From: Zeus faber
Taxonomy: Eukaryota > Chordata > Actinopteri > Zeiformes > Zeidae
Reading direction: 5' to 3'
DNA length: 64,000 nucleotides
NCBI GenBank assembly: GCA_960531495.1
Contig: OY482846.1
Coordinates: forward strand, 14,519,743-14,583,742
Part shown: one piece after another, positions 9,701 to 19,900 of the stretch
How positions within the stretch are numbered: position 1 is the stretch's first letter
Layout of the letters: each line of letters opens with the position of its first letter
Translations under genes and position numbers: made by a program
Notes under the pieces: generated by a model
Databases searched by the model: none
What the model saw: only the letters and a program-made list of their open reading frames with translations
What the model was told of the DNA's origin: nothing

Positions 9701-12700
9701 GAGTGAGAGGAGGCAGGGCCATGTGGGCACTGCAGCGGTGTGTGTGACTCACTGTGGGACAGTGAGGAAGCAGCTGCTACCGGTATAGCCATAGTGCAGA
9801 AAATGAGTATTGAAACCGTTTCAAATATTCAGAATCTATACAGTAGGAGCCATTTGGGAGAGGCAGGTCAATCCCTGTTGCTTTTCATAACGACAACGAA
9901 TGCACACACGTGTAATTGGCCATCTGTGCATTTTGACTGATTGTATGAGGTTATTTGTATCTGTATTGCTGCATCACCCTTTATTGCGTATCACATGGTT
10001 TACCTATTGCTGCTTTTTTTTTTTTTTTAAATAATCATTTGTATCATAGCCTTCCAGTCTACAACTTTTGAGTTAATTTTAAGTAAAACAAAAATTTGAT
10101 ACTTCAAAAACCCTCATTTTGAAATCAAAAGGTGGAAGACTAAAACCTTTAAATCCACACACTTGGCCACTTAAAAAAAGGATAGTAAAACTTTAAACCT
10201 AGTCACTTTAATTTATCAAGTATCACATACCTGTTTTGTCTTACCTCTTGGGAGTATAGTACAGTGTCTTAAACTGTCCATCTTACCATTCAGTATGACA
10301 CTGCATTGTTGTAGCCCACAGATATTTAAGATGTCGCTATCAAGTTGACTCACTGTCATTATTGACTGCAGTTTGTCTTTCTTTTAGATAAATACTTTTA
10401 TATTACTTATACATCACTACTTCTTTCCATTTTAGTTTTCAAAATATTGTTTAAATACTCTTAATTCTCATTATAAATACTGTTTTAATTTAATCAATAC
10501 CATGCTCTTATTTAACATTTTGTAACGTTGAGTTGGCTCTGAGACTAAGAATCTCATTATTGGTAATGATGCTTGCATTGTTATCAAGTATTTGACAATA
10601 AACTTAAAACTATAATTACAAAGACCTAGTTTGAGTGATTTCGTTACAAAGCTATTGAACTTTTTAAAATGGAGAAAACAAAACAGCTCCCATTTTGAAT
10701 TTAAACAGCTGTGCAACATGTAGATTAAAATAAGTCATTAGGAACTGTTCCCCTTCATATGGCAAAAAACAATCAAACCTTTAAAAGTTGACCTTTGGTC
10801 AGGGTTCAAAGGACAATATCTCAGGTAATCAGAGTTGGGGGTTAAAATCTGAACTCTGTCCCTGGAATATGATTACGTTAACGCCATCTCATAGTGACAC
10901 ACTGCATTTGGAAAAAATGGGCATGTTTACAGTCTAAATTAAACACTCCCTGTCAGGACACATGAGAAGGAGGGGGGAATCCCGCGAACGGCTGGGAAGC
11001 GCATGGTGGTTGGCTGGAACTTGGCTGCAATTCACCTGTCAGCCACCTGGAAGCGGCCACTTCAAGTGGCTCCACTGTATATACAGGTACTCCCCCCCTT
11101 AACAACCCACCTGTTTAACGACCCTTCGGACTTACGACCACCTCTCTGACCAGTCTGTATTGTACACTGTGTACAATATCTCAGCGTCAAGCATCTCATC
11201 GCGCATCACCCGTTCTACACTATATACACACTATACAGACGTGGACAAATTTGTTGGTACCCTTTGACGAAAAATAACCCACAGTTTTCTCTGAAATAAC
11301 TTGAAACTCACAAAGGTAATTGGCATCCATCATTGTTTATTCCATATTTAATAAAAATCAGGCTTTGATTTTTGATTCAACAGAATATTTTACATAATAA
11401 AACAAAGGAAGGACCAAAATGATGGGACCCTTAACCTAATATTTTGTTGCACAACCTTTAGAGGCAATCACTGCAATCAAGCAATTTCTGTAGCGCTCAA
11501 TGAGACTTCTGCACCTGTCAACAGGTAGTTTGGCCCGCTGTTCCTGAGAAATCTGCTCCAGCTGTCTAAGGTTTGAAGGGTGCCTTCTCCAGACTGCATG
11601 TTTCAGCTCTTTCCATGGATGTTTGATAGGATTCAGATCAGGGCTCATAGAAGGCCACTTCAGAATAGTCCAATGTTTTGTTCTTATCCATTCTTGGGTG
11701 CTTTTAGCTGTGTGTTTTGGGTCAGTATCCTGTTGGAGGACCCATGACCTGCGATGGAGCCAAAGCTTTCTGACACTGGGCAGTACGTTTTTCTCCAGAA
11801 TGCCTTAATAGTCTTGAGATTTCATTGTGCCCTTCACTGATTCAAGGCACCCCGTGCCAGACGCAGCAAATCAGCTCCAAAACATAACCGAGCCTCCTCC
11901 GTGTTTCACAGTAGGTATGCTGTTCTTTTCTTTGAAAGCTTCATTTTTTCGTCTGTGAATGTAGAGCTGATGTGACTTGCCAAAAAGCTTCAGTTTTGAC
12001 TCATCTGTCCAAAGGACATTCTCCCAGATGCATTGTGGCTTGTCAATATGCATTTTAGCAAATTCCAGTCTGGCTTTTTATGTTTTTCTTTCAAAAGTGG
12101 AATCCATCCATCCTTCTTCCATGGAGCCCACTGTCACTCAAAGAGTGACGGATGGTGCAATCAGACACTGATGTACCTTCACCTTGGAAATCAGCTTGTA
12201 CCTCTTTGGAAGTTGTCCTTGGCTCTTTTTCTACCATTCGCACTATCCTTCTGTTCAATCTTGGGTTGATTTCCCTCTTCCGGGCGGCTGACAGATCAGT
12301 CGGTCGACCACTAGTACCTACCAAAAGTGGTCCAAGGTTATGGGCGCCCATGGGCTCACTGATGCACGTGGGGAGAAAGGCTAGCCCATCTGGTCTGATC
12401 CCACAGAAGAGCTACTGTAGCACAAATTACTGAAAAAGCTAATGCTGCTATGATAGAAAGGTGTCAGAACACACAGTGTATCGCAGCTTGCAGAGTATGG
12501 GGCTGCGTAGCCGCAGACCAGTCAGAGCGCCCATGTTGACCTCTGTACTCCGCCTGAAAGCACCTACAATGGGCATGTGACCGTCAGAACTGGACCATGG
12601 AGCAATGGAAGAAGGTGGCCTGGTCTGATGAATCATGTTTTCTTCTAACTCATGTAGATGGCTGGGGTTAGGGTCCGATCAGACATCTGTGGGATGTTCT

Positions 12701-13912
12701 GGAACAACAAGCCCGATCCATGAGGGCCCCACCTTGCAACTTACAGGACTGAAAGATCTGCTGCTAACATCTTGGTACAAGATACCACAGGACACCTTTA
12801 GAGGTCTTGTGGAGTCCATGCCTCGACGTGTCAGAGCTGTTCTGGTGGCACCAGGGGGAGCTACATACTATGAGTGGTGCTTTAAATGTTGTGGCTGATC
12901 GGTGTATAGTAACTGTATTGTTTGTAAGTATTTAAGGTCAAACCAATCAAAACTAAAAATGTCTTCTCCTCAGAACAGCTAGTATAGTTGTGAAATTGTA
13001 TATAAAAAAAATAAATACAAATATCCCTGTGTGGTTCTACGGTGTTGACGTCACTTGCCTCTGATTCTCAGCCGGGCACTTGGCCTTCCAGTCACTCAGG
13101 TGGGAATCGTACTCCACAGACAGCACCCTCAGGTTTGGGCAGTCGGCAGCCAACCACGACTGGTCCGACGGGGAAGGGAAACCACAACATGTTTAAAAAT
13201 TTTAAATTGGTGACAGGATAACCCCCCCCAAACCCACACCGCTCTTTAGAATAGACGGTGACTTTGCGGCCTATGTGAACCTTGGGCCAGCACTCGGTGT
13301 AGACCTCCTTGCTTCTGCTCTCCTCCTTTGTGCCGTCACAGTCCTTCTGCCGCCACGTCTTGAAAGCCGCACCCAGGAGCCCGTGGACGAACAGCACGTC
13401 TGCTTTGATCGGCTGGCTGCCAAAATGTAAATGCCATGGCCAAGTCTAGTGTCAGTCAAAGCATCAGGAGCTCGGGGCTCAGATGATGGTGAGCGTAAGC
13501 TTACTCGCTACGTGTCTGCGGGTGGAGAATATAGACGCCATCTTGGTACTTCTCCTCCACCGTCTCCCGGTCCAAGTTGGCGAGGGCGCGGGCTGCATGC
13601 GATGCCTGCATGAGATGAGGAGATTGCATCATCTCGGCCAGGACAGACACCCAGCCTGCAAGGCAACATAGAGGCATGGAGCCCATGTTACAAACACTTA
13701 TTTTAAACAAGACACATCATTGCACTTGTGGTTTGAGTGGAACTCACCCGACTGCACAATCGCTTGGTGGACGCTTTCATTGAGTGCCAGGTTTCCTATG
13801 ATGCGGACGATGTTCCTCTGGATCTTGAGTGAGTCCCTGCGGAGCTGGTAGATCCTCTGCAGGAGCAGAAGACCCCCGTTGGCCACGATGTGGTCACAGT
13901 GACTCTGGACCT

Positions 13913-13966
<54 letters not shown>

Positions 13967-16900
13967 ATTGCTTAATTTCTGCTCATGAAACCTTGTCGTT
14001 GATTCTTAAAAACCCAAGACTACTCTAGTCTGTAAAGAAGCAACTACTTAAGTTTTGTGTACAATGACCCCACTCAACTGCTGTCGATAGTAGGCTTGGG
14101 CGACCGTGCAAAATTCCAATAGCCGATCTCTGGAGGGCAGCGATCGATCGGCGATATACGATTTTATTGGGGGTGCGCGTGGTGGAGTTTGCGCGCGTGT
14201 AGAACGTAACTTGGCAAATGGGGTCTCCCCGTTCCAGGAGTGCAGGATTTATTATTTGCAAGTTAAGTATTAAACAAAAACATCCAGTTTTCACTAAACT
14301 AAGTCCCATATCAACGGGGGAGACGTGTGTTCCGACAACGGGGATGCACAGTTTTTCTTTGGAACAGTACAGAGTAAGGACTTGGACAGTCTCTTAACTC
14401 TGTTGTCTTTAAAAATGTTGTTTCATACATGATTGAAACAAACAAAAATAAATAGATCTAAAATAAAAAGACATGGGACATGACACTCTCCACCTGTCTG
14501 GAGGAGAAACAAAAAACCTCAGCAATCAGCAAAATGCAGAGAAGCAGAGCTGGGGGTTCATGTGGCCTTTCTTTTGTTTTTGTAGAGGGGAAGTGAGACC
14601 CATTCACCAGTGGTTACTCGACAGCTCCCTCTCCGCTCCAGTTTCAGAACACGGTAAACTGCATTTACACCGTTTCAATTCTAACCAACGTCCGTCATCA
14701 ATGTCAATCGATGGAGTCTTTTGCCGATAGACAGAATCGATCGCCAAATTAACCGTAAATCGGCCCAAGCCTAGTCGATAACATCCTTTTGTAGTTTGGT
14801 CGGCTGTTTACATGATGTCAGTATATATCCTGGTATACGCTTATGTAACCAAAAGCCCATTTTACATAATCCAACCAACATTATACTATATTGTGCTGTT
14901 ATTAACAACTGAAAGATCAACAACAATAATATTGAATTATTGCTTAAGAATTGGAATGCATAAGTCTGCATAAAGGCAATCATTACCTTGGAGTGTTGAA
15001 CCAAAGCTTGGAGGCAGAAAGATTCTACCTTCTCATAGGGAACAGTGGTGAGGCTCTGGGCGTAAGGAAGCCCGTTGCCGCCAAAACACCACAGACCACC
15101 CTGGAACACGAGAGAAGAAAAGGAAGAATGATACAGAAAGATCCACTGGTCTTAAAGTTTTTGCTATCAATCTCAGTGTATGTGTATTATTTAATGTTGG
15201 ATCATGCTTTAGCTTCCCACTGCCTCACCCGCTGTGCTGCCAGAGACTGGCTGCTCTCCCTCAGAGCCAGCGAGGTGAAGTACTGAACACATTTGTCCAC
15301 TTCCGATTGTGGAAGAGATGCCAGCAGCTGCCTCAGCCCGTCCTCCACCGAGAAGCCCTGGAAAGAGTCCACAGCAACTATATTTTAACTATATAGTCCT
15401 ACAGAGTTGGAGGTTCTACAGGGACGAGTGGCTGAAACTTCCTGCATGGGGATAACGTACGTCCTGCATCTCGGGCAGTGTCGGCGGAGGTCGGAAGAAC
15501 CGCAGGTCCACCTGAGGTGTCCGTCCCAACCCCACTGCGGTCCTCTGGTCTATAGCCTGGGCTGCTGTGCGGTACTGGTAGTCTGTGCGGGAAAACAAGG
15601 GTTAGAAACAACTGCCAGCCTCATTATACAGTGAATTGGGATGCTCTTTACCATGCCAGTGGTGGTTGTCTGCCAGCTCCTGCACGGCGTGGAGCCGGAG
15701 GGCCTTGGAGGCAGAGCACGTCCTCTTCAGCAAGACCCACATTGCCACCTCGTGCGGGTCTGCGTCCAGATGACTGAAGTGCTCTGAGGGAAATACCACT
15801 CATGCTTGATTGACAAACCTTTCAGGACAATCTAAGAACTAGGACTTGTATTGTCTAGTCTAGTACTAGTACTAGTAAACTAAAACTGTCTAGCCTAAGC
15901 GACACCTCCCGGTGGAGGTTTCTACAATAGGTTAAATACATCAGACACTATGCTGACCTTGGGGTTGTAAACCATGCGTCATCAACGGTGCAGCTATCAA
16001 TTAAAAAAAAAGGCCAAAGGTGAAATCATTATCCAATCTGATGCCAGGTGTGATAAATTCCCTGCAGTGTGGTGGCACTAGGTCATCATGTAATTAATTC
16101 CCTGTCTGCTTACGCAGTACCTTCACTCTTCTTGGTCAGGGCAAGAGACAGTTCATCTCTCCACTGGCCCTGTACATATTGTTAGGGGTCCAGCCCATTT
16201 TTCGAGCTAAAAGTATCTGTAACACAACAACCGCAGTACGCGCAAACATTTTGAGGTTGAGGTCTTGTTAGAACCAGAACGTTTCCGACGTCTTGTCATT
16301 TGAGTTTGATCAATATCTATGCACATTTGGACCAGAAATTAGTGAAAACTAAATCACTAAATAGAAAAGATAATTTCTGCACTCAAAGTCAGCCGGATGG
16401 CTTCGTCCCCTGTTGTCACTATATGCTCCAGTCCACACCGGATGTGTCACATCGCTGCTGAACCTACACTGTAAAACATACAACATAAGGTTCAATTAAA
16501 AAAAAAAAAAAAAATCATAAATATGGCTTAAAGACTTAAGCCATATTTATGATAAAAAAATATATATATTCATATATTAATATATAAATAATAATTTAAA
16601 AAGAATAATTATATACACACACACACACACTTATCCGGCAACGAAGAAGTGAAACGGTTTCTTCGTTGCAGAAATTCTTCAAATGCGTAAATTAATCTTT
16701 TCTATTGCTTATATTTGGCATTTACACACAAGTGACATAATTGCACCCTCACAGCGGGTTATTACAAATATGTTAGAGTCCTTCAAGGTAGTTTGTGTTG
16801 CAAAGTGTGCCGTACTTTCACGATTTGGGTTTGAGTAGCACTTTGCCAACGACAGGTGCAATTTTGACAGGACTCCGCTTTGCAGAAGTCCCAATAAAAA

Positions 16901-19900
16901 CGAGCGGGGGACTGTTACGGGGTACGACCTGACCAAGTCGCATAGCCAGTCAGTAAAGAAGGAGTGGACAGAACATCCAACCTGAGAGGTTAGTCACATA
17001 AATCTCAGAAAACCTTGAAAGAAAGCTAGGAAATGAGTGAAAAAACAATGTGGCTTTCAAACTGTAACGCATGTTGAGTTTCACAGAACCTGGAAAACTG
17101 TAATACGTATCTAACACAACTTAACTGGAACCCGTATAATGCTGCCTGCTGCTATACTTATTATTACTGATAGTGTGCAATTCTCACATATAAATCATTT
17201 GGGGTATATAACTTGTTAAGAATGGCTACTGTAACAGATTTTTATAAATATTCCACCTTTTTTTTGTTGTTTGTGTATGTTTCTCTCTGCCTATGCTGCG
17301 CACTGCTAGTAGGTGGAAGTAACGCTGCGTTCGTCCCAATCGGTGAGCATCCAGTGGTAGGTGGCATAGAATAAGCCCCCCCCCCCGCCAAATGACAGAT
17401 TTACGAGTTCCCATGGAACGCAGCATCACTTCCTGCTGCCTCTCGCCCTAATGAGAACTTGGGAGTTTCTAATCCACCTCAACCAACGAGCACGGGCAGC
17501 AACCTTTACCAACAATGGCACCAGAACCGGTGGAAAAGACGACCAGTGAAAGCAGCTGTTTCCACCAAGAAGGTGCGAAATAGAAAACGCAAACAAGAAT
17601 GCCCATCTAAAGGAATTCCCCTGTCTGTATCCATATATGGTCAATGACGTCATGGCAACCCCAGGCCCGCAGATTGTTACTCTGAAGCAGGAAGGAAGAC
17701 TGGTTGTGTAGCTCAAGGACAAAAACTCTCAAAGAGGTCACAGTTTTATACACCTACACAAACTTAATGGCTGACCTCCCTGGCATCCACACCAGGATGA
17801 GCGGCTGGCAGCTGTTTCCTCCAACCCACACCATGTTCAACATCAAAATGGCCGCTTTCTATCCCTGTCGAGCTGTGATTTACATAGCCAACTTCTGCTT
17901 TCCAACTCTAGACAGAAGTCAGAGGGCTGAATGAAATGGTATGACGTTTTTTTTCTTCCCACTTTACAAGACCTTCCCTCTCACCATCCAATGGCCCCCG
18001 CAGCATCCTGGACGAGATTTCCAAAAACCTTCTCGCTGCTCTATGAAGCTCTTTCCTTGTTTTTTGGGTGAGCCCTTTAAAGAAAAGAAGGGGGGGGGAA
18101 AAAAGACATGAAGTAAATATCAATAATGTTTTGCATCTTGTTGCATTCATTACATTACAGCGGGTTGTGTTTGTAGTAAGGATGTTAACAATTAATCACC
18201 TATCGATTAATTGCTAATGAGAATTTAGTCGATTAAGATTTTGACTTATCAATAAGAATTTAACAATCTGCCATATTATTGTTATTGTATCAATGGAAGT
18301 GTTTGTGGGGCGCAGGGTGTTATGAGAAGAAGAAAAAAGGGAAAACCCAGCCAGGAAAAAGTAGTACTCAACGGAACGACAGGGGGCAGTCGAGAGAAAA
18401 AACGCCCAGTGGAGCAAGAAGTAGTAGTAGGAGATAGAGGCTTCCAGAAGAACAACAAACATGGCTGCGCATAGAAAACTATACTGTATGTTTATTGTTG
18501 CTTAACAACTAATGCTGCGTTCAGATGGAACAGACGGGAATGGGATAACAGCACTTTCTAGGGGGAGAAAAAAAAACCCGGGGCGAGAGAGAGGTACGAC
18601 GGCAAAATGAAACAAGCGATGTTGCTATGGTGATGACTCCAATAAAGTCTATTAAACTAAATTATTTTGTGTCTCCCGCAAAGACGGGTCATAAATATTC
18701 CCGTATGAGTGAACCAGCTCAGCGCGTCGTCCCTCGAACTTCTCCATTTTGAAATAAAGAGAAACGCGCCTAGCTCAAAGTCACAAAATCCCGGAAGTCC
18801 ACGGCTCCATATAGGTCCCCAAGTGCCATGGCGCCACCCCCTGGTGACATCATTAGCTTTTATGCTATCAATTAATCAACGATTGTTTAAGGTTTAACAA
18901 CTATCGATTAAGGAAATTCCTTTTCATTTGCATCCCTAGTTTGTAGTCGTTATAATCTCAGAATAGGGTCAGCGATGGGGCTGTGACCGCTGGAAGTGGG
19001 AGCAGTGAACAGCCACGCTCAGCTATGTGGAGCAGAGCGGAAAGGGAGGAAAGGAGGAAGTGCGGCCGACGCTGGACACCTGGAGGTGACAATCCCAGCT
19101 CTGTGCTCAACCAGAGAAAAGGCTCAAGCTGCTGAGCACTTTTATTTACATATATTCACTTAGCAGATGCTTTTGTCCAAAGCGACTTGCATGGGTCACC
19201 CAACCCTAACCCGAGAAACAATCAAAGCATACATCACCCATTGAAGCAACTTCGAACTGAAGTGCATGAGCACCTGTTTCTCAATTCAACCAGATACAAG
19301 TGCAAGATAGCTGTAAGGAATTAGAATACAATAGCATTTTTACAAATGTCATTTGTCCAGACAAGGAATGTGGAACATCCCACTACAATAAGCAGTAAAG
19401 TACTAACTGCCAACAATCAAAACCTTAAATAAAGGGTTTGTCTACTTCAGCCATGAATGCAAAACAAAATATCAACAGAAAAAGCTGGGCTCTTAAAGCC
19501 AAGAGGGTCCTAGAAACCTTGCTCTAAGAGAGTAATTGTGTATTACCCATTACCAGGTGCTGGCTGTTGCAATTTACTTGATTAAAAAAAAAATAAAAAA
19601 TTATTTTAATCTGATTTGAGAATTTTCCCCCTAGCATTTCCAAGTGGTATTATTGTTTGCGTCACTGTCGCAAAGACAACCGTTTACGTTTTTACGTAAC
19701 TCTCAGGGTCCAGCCGCAGACCTCCTTTCTGATGCCCTAGTTCTATGAGCCAATGGCGTTTGAGCACGGCTTCCGGGTTTTGTTCCAATTTACTCCGTAA
19801 ACTTTCACTGATATCACCTTCTCAGTCCACTAAAAACTGTTTCTGAACAAATTTGAGAAATAAGCAATCCAGTTGCTGAAGCTTCACTCATATTAGATCT

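Noticed and set aside
16121-16169. Apparent extra serac1 exon (minus strand, AG and GT borders, reads [16 protein letters not shown])
   Set aside because: Joining it after the exon at 17985 gives a stop in the resulting frame, while joining 17985 directly to 15783 keeps phase and matches the human length residue for residue.
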